A DNA stretch of 64,000 nucleotides. Origin: Sphingobacterium cavernae. Its GTDB lineage: Bacteria > Bacteroidota > Bacteroidia > Sphingobacteriales > Sphingobacteriaceae. This document shows, in pieces, positions 20,795 through 30,892 of the stretch (positions are counted from its first letter, which is position 1; each line of letters begins with the position of its first letter). The stretch is from assembly GCF_008520265.1 (NCBI RefSeq), contig NZ_VIQM01000116.1, positions 46,431-110,430 on the forward strand, read 5' to 3'. The notes under the pieces are model-generated. The model saw only the letters and a program-made list of their open reading frames with translations. It ran no database searches and was not told the DNA's origin. The position numbers and the translations under genes were made by a program.

Positions 20795-21051
20795 AGTAAT
20801 TTAGATTAAGTTCCCACGAATATAATGTGTATTTTTTACACTATTAAATATTTATGGATATTTTTTTGTTTGTTTGGCAATTTTTATTCATCTTGTCGCT
20901 GTTAATCAAGATTATCCTATGAAGAATATGTGTGATTAACTTTCACTGTATTATTTATTATACAGTATTTAGGAATTAAAATTTAATAATGTAAGTGAGT
21001 CGATTTCATATAAATCGTCATTTATAATTGTAATAATTAATAGGGCAAATC

Positions 21052-21708
21052 ATGTTATCATTTTTTACAGTAGATTGTTTGATTTTCACTTTTCATGAAG
21101 GTAAATTGAAGGTCTTATTGAATGAAAGAAATGAATATCCTTACCGTGATTGGTGGGCTATGCCTGGTTATTTTGTGGACAAACAAGAAGAGATGGAACA
21201 GGCTGTAAATCGTATTGCTTACGAACATACGGGACTAAAAAACATCTACTTGGAGCAATTGGCTGCCATGGCAGGGCTAAAACGTCACCCTGAAGGACGT
21301 ATTCTTACAGTGGCATATATGGCATTAGTTCGCTATGATGATGTCAAGAATAAGGTGAAGCCAGTCACAAATTACATGCGTCAAGCTAAATGGTTTGATG
21401 TGAATGATGTCCCAGAATTAGCTTTTGACCACAATGAAATCCTTAGTTTGGGTCTTAAGAAACTGAAACGTAATTTGAATTACTCTACAGCACCATTCGA
21501 ATTATTACCCGAAAAATTTACTTTAACACAGTTGCAACAAATATACGAAGCTATCTTAGGGGAGACGTTGGACAAACGTAACTTTAGAAAGCGTATGAGT
21601 AATTTGGGTTATCTCAAAGAATTAGAAGAATTTCAAACGGGCGTTTCCTATCGCGCTGCCAGATTATACAAACTGGATAAACGTAAATTCTTGAAACTGT
21701 TTACCTAA
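21052..21708 (+). CDS. Nudix-domain transcriptional regulator, NrtR/AraR-like
   Basis: The 218-residue protein has an N-terminal Nudix fold (residues 1-140, MPGYFVDKQEEMEQAVNR) and a C-terminal winged helix (DKRNFRKRMSNLGYLKELEE). The Nudix box is degenerate: the catalytic REuxEE core reads RIAYEH, so it should bind but not hydrolyse its nucleotide or sugar ligand, as in the NrtR-type regulators. It stands alone, divergent from the glycolytic unit and 257 bp away, and may regulate itself or pfkA-gapA. The ligand is unknown. Confidence 0.85.
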   Translation: MLSFFTVDCLIFTFHEGKLKVLLNERNEYPYRDWWAMPGYFVDKQEEMEQAVNRIAYEHTGLKNIYLEQLAAMAGLKRHPEGRILTVAYMALVRYDDVKNKVKPVTNYMRQAKWFDVNDVPELAFDHNEILSLGLKKLKRNLNYSTAPFELLPEKFTLTQLQQIYEAILGETLDKRNFRKRMSNLGYLKELEEFQTGVSYRAARLYKLDKRKFLKLFT

Positions 21709-21835
21709 CAGTTCAATAACTAAACAAAACTTTTTTGTCAAGGAATTGTATTTTTTTAATGCAATGATACGTTCTATTTAAACCTTTTGTATTTTTGAAC
21801 ATTCTTTTGTAAAAGTCAAAAGTTAAAAATATAAA

Positions 21836-22441
21836 ATGGATAAAAGAAAAGAGGAAATTATTGAGGTTGCAATACGTCGTTTTTCGCATTATGGTTTTTC
21901 AAAAACTACCATGAATGAGATTGCGGATGACGTAAAAATCACAAAAGCGAATCTGTATTATTATTATCCTGACAAGATTGCTTTAATAAAAGATGTGATT
22001 TGCTCGATTTCAAATACGTTATTAGCAAAAGAACAGGAAATAGTTGAAAGTTACGATGGCGACCTATTGGGTAGCTTATTTGCATTATTAGATTTTCGTG
22101 CAGAGCATATGCGTAAACATTACATGTTGTATATCAACGAGAATCTTGATTGGATTAGAGATGAATCATTTACAGAATTTATTGAGAAAATTGAATGTAG
22201 AGATTTGGAAGTTTTGCAATCGCTCATGAACAAAGCTGTTTTGGATGGAAGCTTAAAGATGGAAAATGTAGACGAGTCTACCTCTATCTTGCGCAGTGTA
22301 ATAAAAGGCTTAGCGTTAAATCATACGGTAAGGGATATTATTTGTGGGATTCCAAATATAGATAATATCAATAAAATATTGGATAGTCAGAAGAAGGCTG
22401 TCAAGTTAATTTTTGAAGAACGAATTGTTACTAATATATAA
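21836..22441 (+). CDS. TetR family regulator of the efflux operon
   Basis: The 201-residue protein has an N-terminal TetR helix-turn-helix (TTMNEIADDVKITKANLYYY, residues about 25-45) and an alpha-helical ligand domain. Its TAA stop is followed one base later by the ATG of the TolC-like gene, so it is the first gene of a four-gene operon (regulator, outer-membrane factor, adaptor, RND pump). It is likely an autorepressor released by a pump substrate. Confidence 0.93.
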   Translation: MDKRKEEIIEVAIRRFSHYGFSKTTMNEIADDVKITKANLYYYYPDKIALIKDVICSISNTLLAKEQEIVESYDGDLLGSLFALLDFRAEHMRKHYMLYINENLDWIRDESFTEFIEKIECRDLEVLQSLMNKAVLDGSLKMENVDESTSILRSVIKGLALNHTVRDIICGIPNIDNINKILDSQKKAVKLIFEERIVTNI

Positions 22442-22442
22442 A

Positions 22443-23786
22443 ATGAAAAGGATCAGAATAATAGCTGTTTTATTAGCCGGTCTGTTTAGTGCTTCTTATG
22501 CAAGTGCGCAAGAGGTTTTGACTTTACAAGATGCTATAAAATATGCGTTGCAAAACAAAGCCGATGCTAAAAAATCAGCTTTGGAATTAGAGAATTCCGA
22601 ATATTTGATTGATGAAGTGCGTGCTGGTGCATTACCGCAGGTCAATGCTAGCGGAACACTTACTTACAATCCATTATTACAAAAGAGCGCTTTACCAGCA
22701 GAAATTTTTGGTGGAGAGCCAGGTGAAACAATAATGGTAGCATTCGGTCAGAAATGGCAAACAAACGCTGCAGTATCTGTATCACAACAGATTTTTAACC
22801 AATCTTTATTCACAGGGTTAAAGGCTGCTAAATCTACTCGTGAGTTTTATCAGATAAATAATACGCTTACAGAAGAGAATCTTATCGAAAAGGTAGCGAA
22901 TTCTTATTACCAAGTATTTCAGACGCAATTGCAACTGAAAACATTAGATATAAACCTTGAAAGCACGAAGAAGACACGCGATGTAATTAAAGGTTTGGTA
23001 GATGCAGGTCTTGGTAAGAAAATTGATTTGGATCGTACTTCGGTAGCTGTAAACAATTTAGAATCACAAAGACAGCAAGTATTGAATGCATTAGAATTGC
23101 AAGAGAATGCGTTGAAATTTGCAATTGGTATGGAAATCACAAAGGATGTTGTGTTGCCAGAAGAGACTTTTGATATTTCGTTAGAGAAAATTTATGAGAC
23201 TGCCGATGTAAATAGCCGTACTGAAATTACACTTTTGAATAAACAAAGTGAACTATTAGAATTAAATCGTAAATCCATAGTTTCTAATTATTATCCTTCA
23301 CTTTCTTTTACTGGTAATTTTGGCTATTTAGGTATGGGAAATATATTCCCGACTTTTGGTAAAGATGGATTCAAATGGTCTAATTTCTCGGGTATAGGGT
23401 TGAATCTTTCTATTCCAATTTTTAATGGCGGTGCTACTAAATCTAGAATTAATCAAGCTAATATAGAAATCAGAAAAACTCAAGTAGAGATTGATGACGC
23501 CAAATTAGGACTTTCATTGGCAAATGAAAATGCGAAAACACAAATCAAGAATTCGCTTTTAACAATTAATACGAACAGAAGTAACGTAAATTTAGCTAAA
23601 GAAGTATTGGATAATACTAATAATAACTATAAAAATGGTTTAGCTACTTTGACAGAATTGCTTGATGCGGAGAATGCCTATGCGGATGCACAAAACAATT
23701 TAAATACTGCTTTATTGAACTATAAAGTTGCTGAAGTGCAGTTGATAAAATCAAACGGGAAGTTAAAAACATTAATAAACGAATAA
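22443..23786 (+). CDS. TolC-like outer-membrane efflux protein
   Basis: The ATG at 22443 (MKRIRIIAVLLAGLFSASYA) starts a classical signal peptide; upstream in-frame codons lie inside the tetR gene. The 447-residue mature form has the two OEP repeats, with heptad-like coiled-coil helices and the closing segment NNNYKNGLATLTELLDAENA near residue 390. It forms the trimeric outer-membrane channel for the adaptor and RND pump encoded next. Confidence 0.94.
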   Translation: MKRIRIIAVLLAGLFSASYASAQEVLTLQDAIKYALQNKADAKKSALELENSEYLIDEVRAGALPQVNASGTLTYNPLLQKSALPAEIFGGEPGETIMVAFGQKWQTNAAVSVSQQIFNQSLFTGLKAAKSTREFYQINNTLTEENLIEKVANSYYQVFQTQLQLKTLDINLESTKKTRDVIKGLVDAGLGKKIDLDRTSVAVNNLESQRQQVLNALELQENALKFAIGMEITKDVVLPEETFDISLEKIYETADVNSRTEITLLNKQSELLELNRKSIVSNYYPSLSFTGNFGYLGMGNIFPTFGKDGFKWSNFSGIGLNLSIPIFNGGATKSRINQANIEIRKTQVEIDDAKLGLSLANENAKTQIKNSLLTINTNRSNVNLAKEVLDNTNNNYKNGLATLTELLDAENAYADAQNNLNTALLNYKVAEVQLIKSNGKLKTLINE

Positions 23787-23807
23787 GACAATAATCTAAA
23801 TAAGAAT

Positions 23808-24863
23808 ATGAAACGTGCTATAATTACGGTAATTATTATTGCTGCGGCTTTAGGAGGTATCTTTGTTATCTTAAATAAAAATAAAGCGAAAAACGAGGCT
23901 GTAACTGCAGAAGCAGCTAAAACAAATGCATATGTTGCGGTACGTATTGATACGGCTCGTTTGGATAATATCAATCTTGCCAATTCGGCGAATGGTACTT
24001 TCCAACCTAAGCAAGAAGTTACTGTGGGTGCAGAAGCTTCAGGTAGAGTTGTACGTGTATTGGTTGACGAAGGTTCACGTGTGAGTGCTGGACAAACATT
24101 AGCTGTAATTGAAGGTGATAAGTTGAATGTAAATGTGTCTAATGCACAGGCAAACTATGATAATGCACAACAAAATCTGCAACGTTTTGAGAGTGCTTAC
24201 AAAACTGGTGGTGTGACACAACAACAATTGGATCAAGCGAGATTGCAATTTGAAACGGCTAAGAACAATTTGCAAAGTTCAAAATTGACAGCTGGTGATG
24301 TAACCATCAAAACTTCGGTAGCAGGTATTGTAAATTCTCGCAAAATCGAGCCAGGAACGTATGTTAGTCCAGGAACTCCAGCTTTTGAAATTGTAAATGT
24401 TAGCACGTTGAAATTGCGTGTAAATGTGGATGAGAAAAACGTAGCTGCATTACGTGTTGGTCAGTCTGTTGATATTACAGCTTCAGTATATACAGATAAA
24501 ACCTATACGGGTAAAATCACATTCATTGCACCTAAATCGGATGGTAGCTTAAATTTCCCTGTTGAAATTGAATTACCAAATGCAGGTGGAGAATTGCGTG
24601 CAGGTATGTATGGTACTGCAACTTTTGGTGGTAGTACTTCCGCTAGCACTTTAGTTATTCCTCGTTCTGCTTTTGTAGGTTCAGTGAGTGATAATAGAGT
24701 TTTCGTTGCGAAGAATGGCAAAGCTATCGAGACAAAAGTAGTTTCAGGTAGAAACTTTGGTGATAATATCGAAGTGTTGAGCGGACTGAACGCTGGTGAT
24801 CAAGTAATTATTTCTGGACAAATTAATTTGTTGGATCAAACTGCAATCGAAATTATTAAGTAA
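23808..24863 (+). CDS. RND efflux periplasmic adaptor (HlyD/MFP family)
   Basis: The 351-residue protein has an N-terminal membrane anchor (AIITVIIIAAALGGIFVIL), a lipoyl domain split by a coiled-coil hairpin (residues about 65-170; VGAEASGRVVRVLVDEG and VTIKTSVAGIVNSRKIEPG), then beta-barrel and membrane-proximal domains. It joins the inner-membrane pump to the TolC-like channel. It lies 21 bp after tolC and 22 bp before the pump gene. Confidence 0.95.
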   Translation: MKRAIITVIIIAAALGGIFVILNKNKAKNEAVTAEAAKTNAYVAVRIDTARLDNINLANSANGTFQPKQEVTVGAEASGRVVRVLVDEGSRVSAGQTLAVIEGDKLNVNVSNAQANYDNAQQNLQRFESAYKTGGVTQQQLDQARLQFETAKNNLQSSKLTAGDVTIKTSVAGIVNSRKIEPGTYVSPGTPAFEIVNVSTLKLRVNVDEKNVAALRVGQSVDITASVYTDKTYTGKITFIAPKSDGSLNFPVEIELPNAGGELRAGMYGTATFGGSTSASTLVIPRSAFVGSVSDNRVFVAKNGKAIETKVVSGRNFGDNIEVLSGLNAGDQVIISGQINLLDQTAIEIIK

Positions 24864-24885
24864 TTAGATTGAGTAAATAGTAGTT

Positions 24886-27800
24886 ATGAAAATATCTGAA
24901 ATATCGATAAAACGACCTAGTATCATTTTGGTGTTATTCATCATCTTGACGCTAGGTGGTATATTCTCGTACTCGCAGATGGGGTATGAGTTGATTCCTA
25001 AGTTCGAAGTAAATGTGATTACCGTACAGACGGTGTATCCTGGTGCTTCACCTACGGAAGTAGAAAATACGGTAACGAAAAAAATCGAAGATGCAGTTGC
25101 GTCTTTGGAGATGGTAAAGAAGATCGAGTCTACTTCGATGGAAAATGTTTCTGTCGTAATGATTACGCTGAATAATGGTGCGGATGTCAATTTCTTGTTG
25201 ACCGATGCACAGCGAAAGATCAATTCGATATTGAACGACTTACCAGACGATGTGAATGCACCATCCCTGAATAAATTCTCTTTGGATGATGTGGCTATCA
25301 TGAGTTTGGCGGTGACATCCAATTTATCAGAGAAAGAACTTTATGACTTGTTGGATTCTAAAATTCAACCTGTATTTGCGCGTGTAAATGGTGTGGCTAA
25401 GGTGGATATGATTGGTGGTGAGGAACGTGAAATTCAGGTAAAAGTAGATCCTGATAAAATCGAAGGATACGGGCTTTCTTTGTCGGCTGTGCAGCAAGTT
25501 ATTGCTTCTTCAAACTTAGATTTTCCAACTGGTAACGTAGCCTCACAACAAAATAGAACTACTATTCGTCTAGCTGGTAAAGTAACAACTATTGATGAGT
25601 TGCGTAATTTACCATTGACTACACCTGCGGGTATAACAATATTCCTGCGTGATATCGCAGATATTCAGGATGGAGTAGCAGAAATTGAGAAGATTGCTCG
25701 TGTTGATCGTAAAAACACAATCATGTTGCAGGTTTTCAAACAATCAGATGCAAATGCAGTAGCGGTATCTGAATTAGTTCGTAAAACAATTGCTGATGTG
25801 GATAAAGATGGAAATGTCATCAGTGGTATAGAGAAAGATTATGCAGCGCAAGGAATTAAAATCGATGTAGCGAATGACTCTTCTGAATTTACGTTGAAAG
25901 CTGCGGGTAACGTAATCTTTGACTTGGTGTTGGCAATCGTGTTGGTAGGACTTATCATGTTGTTCTTCTTACACTCATTGCGTAATGCTGCGATTACGAT
26001 GGTTGCTATTCCATTATCACTGATCGGTACGTTTATTGGTTTGTACTTGATGGGATATACACTGAATTTGATGTCTCTATTAGGGCTTTCATTGGTAGTA
26101 GGTATTTTGGTGGATGATGCGATTGTTGTTATTGAGAATATTCACCGTCATATGGAGATGGGTAAAAGTAAGGTTCGTGCAGCTTATGATGGAGCAGCAG
26201 AAATCGGCTTTACAGTTGTTGCGATTACATTGGTAATTGTGGTTGTATTCTTACCTATTGCGATGTCAACAGGATTGGTAGCTAATATCTTGGCTCAATT
26301 CTGTGTGACTGTAATTATTTCGACCATGTTATCACTATTGGTTTCCTTTACATTGGTTCCTTGGTTGTATTCTCGTTTCGGTAAATTAGAACATATCAAT
26401 AAGTATTCATTTTTCGGTAAAATCATCCACGGTTTTGAGTCTGGATTAGATGCTTTCACGCATAAGATTTCAGATATCTTGAGATGGTCTTTGCGTAGTA
26501 GATTGAATAAGTTTTTAACCTTATTGGTTTCAGTTGTACTTTTCGCTGGATCTATATCGTTAGCTGTAATGGGGTATATCGGTTCCGATTTCTTCCCATC
26601 TTCGGATAGAGGAGAGTTCATGTTGCAATTTGAATTAGAAAAAGATGCGACATTGGAACGTACGAATGCATTGGTACGCCAAGCGGAAGATATTTTAGCG
26701 AACAAAGCAGAAATCAAAAAAACGATTACGACTGTAGGTCAATCTTCGGACGGTGGTATGAGTGCGGCTACAGGGTCACGTTATAAAGCTGAGATTCACG
26801 TTATCATGACGGATGAGGCTAAGAAAGTAACCGATTCCAAAGTGTTCGCTGTAAAATTGCGTAATGAATTGTTGCCAATTTTGATTGGTTCTAAAATTGT
26901 CAGTGTGCCTATGGGAATCATGGGACCTGAGCAAGCACCATTGAAATTAACGATTATTGGTTCTTCCATCGAAGATGCACAAGAATTTGCCTTACAGGCA
27001 GCTGATTTGTTGAGACAAGTGCCAGGTAGTAGAGATGTGAAGTTGACTTCTGAATCTGGTAACCCTGAGATCAGTGTGCAAGTAGATCGTGAGAAAATGA
27101 CTTCTCTTGGATTGAACGTAGCATCTGTAGGTATGACAATGCAAACGGCATTCTCAGGTAATACAGATAACAAATTCCGTGCAGGTGATAACGAATACGA
27201 TATTAATATTCAATTTGATGACAAGGGTCGTTCGAATTTGGATGACGTTAAGAAATTGAAGTTTATAAACAATTCTGGTCAATCTATTTCTTTGGATCAG
27301 TTTGCAACGGTTGAATACAGTTCAGGGCCTACATTATTGGAGCGTCGTGACAAATCTCCAGCGGTATCAGTGCAAGGTGGTGTGATTGGTCGTCCTACAG
27401 GTACAATCGCTGCCGAATGGGAAGCGAAATTTTCAGAGTTGCCGCGTAAAGCAGGTGTTACGTATGTGTGGGGTGGTAATATGGAGAATCAATCCGAAGG
27501 TTTCGGTACATTAGGAATAGCGTTAATTGCTTCTATTGTATTGGTATACTTGGTGATGGTCGCTTTATACGACAACTTTGCTACACCATTTGTGGTATTG
27601 TTCTCAATACCATTATCATTTATCGGTGCATTATTATTCTTGGCATTAACCAATCAATCCTTAAACATCTTTACCATTCTAGGTATTATCATGTTGATTG
27701 GTTTGGTGGCGAAGAATGCGATCATGCTTGTCGACTTTGCGAATCACCGTAAAGAAGATGGTTACAATACACACGATGCTTTAGTTGCTGCCAACCATGC

Positions 27801-28092
27801 ACGTTTACGTCCAATTTTGATGACGACTATTGCGATGGTATTTGGTATGATTCCGATTGCGATGGCTACAGGTGATGGTGCTGATATGAATAGAGGTCTT
27901 GCTATCGTTATTATCGGTGGATTGTTGTCTTCGATGTTCTTGACATTGGTAGTTGTACCTGTTGTGTATTCTATTATGGACGGTTTACAACGTCGTTTTA
28001 GCAAAGGAGAAAAAATCAATTACGCAGAAGCTATGGTCGCGGATTATGTGCCAAATGAGCATTATGTTGATGAATCTCAAATAAAACACTAA
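24886..28092 (+). CDS. RND efflux pump permease (HAE-1/AcrB-like)
   Basis: The 1068-residue inner-membrane pump begins with the first RND helix after EISIKRPSIILVLFIILTLG and has twelve predicted helices and two large periplasmic loops. RND signatures include GLSLVVGILVDDAIVVIENI near residue 400, and GLVAKNAIMLVDFANHRKED near 945 with the following RPILMTTIAMVFGMIPIAMA. It exports hydrophobic compounds using proton motive force; which ones is unknown. It is last in the tetR-tolC-adaptor-pump operon. Confidence 0.96.
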   Translation: MKISEISIKRPSIILVLFIILTLGGIFSYSQMGYELIPKFEVNVITVQTVYPGASPTEVENTVTKKIEDAVASLEMVKKIESTSMENVSVVMITLNNGADVNFLLTDAQRKINSILNDLPDDVNAPSLNKFSLDDVAIMSLAVTSNLSEKELYDLLDSKIQPVFARVNGVAKVDMIGGEEREIQVKVDPDKIEGYGLSLSAVQQVIASSNLDFPTGNVASQQNRTTIRLAGKVTTIDELRNLPLTTPAGITIFLRDIADIQDGVAEIEKIARVDRKNTIMLQVFKQSDANAVAVSELVRKTIADVDKDGNVISGIEKDYAAQGIKIDVANDSSEFTLKAAGNVIFDLVLAIVLVGLIMLFFLHSLRNAAITMVAIPLSLIGTFIGLYLMGYTLNLMSLLGLSLVVGILVDDAIVVIENIHRHMEMGKSKVRAAYDGAAEIGFTVVAITLVIVVVFLPIAMSTGLVANILAQFCVTVIISTMLSLLVSFTLVPWLYSRFGKLEHINKYSFFGKIIHGFESGLDAFTHKISDILRWSLRSRLNKFLTLLVSVVLFAGSISLAVMGYIGSDFFPSSDRGEFMLQFELEKDATLERTNALVRQAEDILANKAEIKKTITTVGQSSDGGMSAATGSRYKAEIHVIMTDEAKKVTDSKVFAVKLRNELLPILIGSKIVSVPMGIMGPEQAPLKLTIIGSSIEDAQEFALQAADLLRQVPGSRDVKLTSESGNPEISVQVDREKMTSLGLNVASVGMTMQTAFSGNTDNKFRAGDNEYDINIQFDDKGRSNLDDVKKLKFINNSGQSISLDQFATVEYSSGPTLLERRDKSPAVSVQGGVIGRPTGTIAAEWEAKFSELPRKAGVTYVWGGNMENQSEGFGTLGIALIASIVLVYLVMVALYDNFATPFVVLFSIPLSFIGALLFLALTNQSLNIFTILGIIMLIGLVAKNAIMLVDFANHRKEDGYNTHDALVAANHARLRPILMTTIAMVFGMIPIAMATGDGADMNRGLAIVIIGGLLSSMFLTLVVVPVVYSIMDGLQRRFSKGEKINYAEAMVADYVPNEHYVDESQIKH

Positions 28093-28112
28093 TAATTGGA
28101 TAATAAATCATT

Positions 28113-28141
28113 AAAAAGGAGGAATTTTTCCTCCTTTTTTT
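28113..28141 (+). terminator. Terminator of the RND efflux operon
   Basis: The stem aaaaaggaggaa / ttcctccttttt has a 3-nt loop and a T run and lies 20 bp after the pump stop codon. Confidence 0.9.
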
Positions 28142-28205
28142 GTTACTGAAAGTCACGGAGTTAGTTTGTAAATAAAAAATTATTGCTATATTCAGCCATA
28201 AAAAA

Positions 28206-28236
28206 TTTGGTATTAACGGCTTTTTAGCTATATTTG
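28206..28236 (+). promoter_or_regulatory. Promoter of tRNA-Arg
   Basis: TTTG at 28206-28209 is followed by exactly 19 bp and TATATTTG at 28229-28236, matching the Bacteroidota housekeeping sigma consensus. The tRNA starts 46 bp downstream. Confidence 0.88.
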
Positions 28237-28281
28237 CATCACCAAAACGGATAAGGTTATACCGCAAAAGTGATGGTTCAA

Positions 28282-28355
<74 letters not shown>

Positions 28356-28367
28356 CTTAGTTAACTG

Positions 28368-28404
28368 AAAGCCTAATTCACATAAGGATTAGGCTTTTTA
28401 TTTT
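28368..28404 (+). terminator. Terminator of tRNA-Arg
   Basis: The stem aaagcctaat / attaggcttt has a 10-nt loop and a T-rich tail, 13 bp after the tRNA and before adk. Confidence 0.85.
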
Positions 28405-28429
28405 GTCACAAAATAAACATAATCAAACT

Positions 28430-29005
28430 ATGCTAAACCTTGTATTATTCGGTCCTCCAGGAGCAGGAAAAGGTACTCAATCAGAAAAACTTATTGCTAA
28501 ATACAATTTGGTACATATTTCTACAGGAGATATTTTTCGTGCACATATCAAGGATCAAACTGAATTAGGTAAACAAGTAAGCCAAATCATTGCAGATGGT
28601 AATTTGGTTCCTGATTCAATCACTATTGCGATGTTGGAAGAAGAAATCAAAAAGAATCCGTTAGCAACAGGTTTTATTTTCGATGGTTTCCCACGTACAG
28701 TAGCACAAGCAGAAGCATTAGACGCATTTTTGGACAGCATAGATACTTCAATTTCCGGTGTGGTGGCTTTGGATGTGACAGAGGAAGAGTTGACGCAACG
28801 TATCGCTAAACGCCAAGAGATCTCAGGTCGTGCGGATGATGCAGCTGATAAATTGCAAAAACGTATTGAAGAGTATTTCAGTAAAACTATTCACGTATTA
28901 CCATACTACGAAGCGCAAGGTAAATTGACGAAAGTAAATGGTATCGGTGAGATCGAAACTATTTTCGCTGAATTGTCAGCAGTAATCGATAGTTACCAAG
29001 CATAA
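28430..29005 (+). CDS. adk: Adenylate kinase
   Basis: The frame opens at a TTG at 28403, inside the terminator tail; the ATG at 28430 (MLNLVLFGPPGAGKGTQ) gives the usual 191 residues. Walker A is GPPGAGKGTQ, the AMP site includes ISTGDIFRAHI and GFPRTVAQAEAL, and the lid is the short, zinc-free form. It balances adenine nucleotides (ATP + AMP = 2 ADP). It is followed 24 bp later by obgE, with which it is probably cotranscribed. Confidence 0.97.
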   Translation: MLNLVLFGPPGAGKGTQSEKLIAKYNLVHISTGDIFRAHIKDQTELGKQVSQIIADGNLVPDSITIAMLEEEIKKNPLATGFIFDGFPRTVAQAEALDAFLDSIDTSISGVVALDVTEEELTQRIAKRQEISGRADDAADKLQKRIEEYFSKTIHVLPYYEAQGKLTKVNGIGEIETIFAELSAVIDSYQA

Positions 29006-29029
29006 AAAATAAATAAGTAATAATACAAT

Positions 29030-30031
29030 ATGGCTCAAGGTTCAAATTTTGTTGATTATGTAAAGGTGTGTTGTCGTTCGGGGCATGGTGGGGCAGGTTC
29101 TTCACATTTGCATCGCGATAAAACTACCATGAAAGGTGGGCCAGACGGTGGTGACGGAGGTCGAGGTGGACATATTATCCTAAAAGGTTCTTCGCAGCAC
29201 TGGACATTATTACACTTAAAGTTTAGGAAACATATCATAGCTGCCAATGGGGAGCGTGGTGGTTCGGCATTGCGTACAGGTGCTACGGGCAAAGACGAAA
29301 TCTTGGAAGTGCCTCTAGGAACAGTAGCAAAAGATGCCGAAACGGGTGAAGTAATTTTTGAAATCACCGAAGACGGTGAAACAAAAATCTTAACACCAGG
29401 TGGTAAAGGTGGATTGGGAAATAATAATTTCAAATCTGCTACACAGCAAACACCTCGTTTTGCACAGCCGGGTATGCCTGGACAAGAGCAATGGGTGGTT
29501 TTAGAGTTGAAAGTATTGGCGGATGTTGGTTTGGTTGGATTCCCGAATGCGGGTAAATCTACTTTACTTTCTGTCGTGTCAGCAGCTAAGCCAGAGATTG
29601 CAAACTATCCGTTTACAACGCTCGTGCCAAATTTGGGTATTGTTGGCTACCGTGACAACAAATCTTTCGTGATGGCGGATATTCCGGGTATTATCGAAGG
29701 TGCGTCACAGGGAAAAGGATTAGGTTATCGTTTCTTAAGACATATCGAACGCAATTCGGTTCTATTATTTATGGTACCTGCTGATACAGATCGTACGATC
29801 GAGGAAGAATACAATATTTTGCTGAATGAATTGAAAGAGTACAACCCTGAAATGTTAGCAAAACCACGTTTGTTGGCGATAACAAAATCAGATATGTTGG
29901 ATGAAGAATTGGAAGAAGAAATGAAGGCACAATTACCAACAGCTATTCCCTATATCTTTATCTCATCAGTTGCGGGTAAGAATATCACCCAACTGAAAGA
30001 TATGCTTTGGAAAGCTATCAACGAGCAGTAA
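29030..30031 (+). CDS. obgE: Obg family GTPase
   Basis: The 333-residue protein has the glycine-rich Obg fold (residues about 1-155; [25 protein letters not shown]) followed by the G domain: G1 [11 protein letters not shown] near 165, G3 [10 protein letters not shown] near 215, and TKSD (G4) near 283. It lacks the C-terminal OCT domain, as in many Bacteroidota. It is an essential GTPase involved in 50S ribosome maturation and stress signalling. Confidence 0.96.
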   Translation: MAQGSNFVDYVKVCCRSGHGGAGSSHLHRDKTTMKGGPDGGDGGRGGHIILKGSSQHWTLLHLKFRKHIIAANGERGGSALRTGATGKDEILEVPLGTVAKDAETGEVIFEITEDGETKILTPGGKGGLGNNNFKSATQQTPRFAQPGMPGQEQWVVLELKVLADVGLVGFPNAGKSTLLSVVSAAKPEIANYPFTTLVPNLGIVGYRDNKSFVMADIPGIIEGASQGKGLGYRFLRHIERNSVLLFMVPADTDRTIEEEYNILLNELKEYNPEMLAKPRLLAITKSDMLDEELEEEMKAQLPTAIPYIFISSVAGKNITQLKDMLWKAINEQ

Positions 30032-30102
30032 AAAAGATGTAAATTTACTGCTTTAAGAATCAGTAAGTTTGCTTTAAAATACCAGAAAAAAATGCAAAAT
30101 AG

Positions 30103-30133
30103 TTTGTAGAAAAGCTTAAAATAGCTATCTTTG
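30103..30133 (+). promoter_or_regulatory. Promoter of tRNA-Lys
   Basis: TTTG at 30103-30106, exactly 19 bp, then TATCTTTG at 30126-30133: the full Bacteroidota consensus, 41 bp upstream of the tRNA. Confidence 0.88.
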
Positions 30134-30174
30134 CATCACTTCAAACAACGAAGGAGACTTCAAATAAGAAGTAA

Positions 30175-30247
30175 GATTCCGTAGCTCAGCTGGTAGAGCA
30201 ATACACTTTTAATGTATGGGTCCTGGGTTCGAATCCCAGCGGGATCA
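30175..30247 (+). tRNA. tRNA-Lys (anticodon TTT)
   Basis: The 73-nt cloverleaf has acceptor arms GATTCCG / CGGGATC, anticodon stem ATACA / TGTAT with loop CTTTTAA (TTT at 34-36), and a T arm CTGGG / CCCAG with loop TTCGAAT. The discriminator is A, without encoded CCA. Confidence 0.97.
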
Positions 30248-30250
30248 CAA

Positions 30251-30288
30251 AACAAAAAGCTCAATCGAAAGATTGGGCTTTTTGTTTT
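30251..30288 (+). terminator. Terminator of tRNA-Lys
   Basis: A 16-bp stem (aacaaaaagctcaatc / gattgggctttttgtt) with a GAAA tetraloop directly follows the tRNA. Confidence 0.9.
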
Positions 30289-30356
30289 ACCCGCGTGATG
30301 AGAACTCGCGCTGCTGTTTTTTAAATCGTTTGAATTCTCCTAAAAAATTATAAATC

Positions 30357-30815
30357 ATGCAGAAGTTAACATTTGAAAAAGAAATAAACGCATCGGCACA
30401 GCGAGTGTATGAGTCGATGTTGGGATTACAGGATAAATCCACCTATGAGTATTGGACAGCGACATTTAATCCAACTTCTACATATGAAGGAAGCTGGGAT
30501 AAAGGAAGTAAGATTCTTTTTGTAGGTTGTGATGAAAACGGAAAAAGAGGTGGGATGGTTTCAGCGGTTGAAGAAAATCAACCTGCTAAATTGGTATCTG
30601 TACGACATTACGGTTTTTTGGATGGTGATGAGGAAATCACAACAGGAGAACAAGTGGAGAAATGGGCAGGAGGCTACGAGATTTATAAGTTTGAAGAACA
30701 GGACGGGAAAACAAGAATTACAGTAGAATTGGATACGATTGATGATTTCTTAGGCTACTTTAATGATAAATACCCCAAAGCAATGGATAAGCTAAAAGAA
30801 ATTTGTGAACAATAA
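30357..30815 (+). CDS. SRPBCC/START-like domain protein
   Basis: The 152-residue protein opens with the family pattern LTFEKEINASAQRVYESMLG, has a Trp-rich middle (TYEGSWDKGSKILFVG) and ends in a long C-terminal helix (KYPKAMDKLKEICEQ). This matches AHSA1/SRPBCC proteins, which bind hydrophobic ligands or client proteins in a deep cavity. The function is unknown. It is a single gene with no signal peptide. Confidence 0.8.
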   Translation: MQKLTFEKEINASAQRVYESMLGLQDKSTYEYWTATFNPTSTYEGSWDKGSKILFVGCDENGKRGGMVSAVEENQPAKLVSVRHYGFLDGDEEITTGEQVEKWAGGYEIYKFEEQDGKTRITVELDTIDDFLGYFNDKYPKAMDKLKEICEQ

Positions 30816-30892
30816 TTCAGAGATTTTACCTGAATGATAGTTGTTTTTGATTGTGTATGAAATTTTCTATTTTTAAATTATATACACTAATT

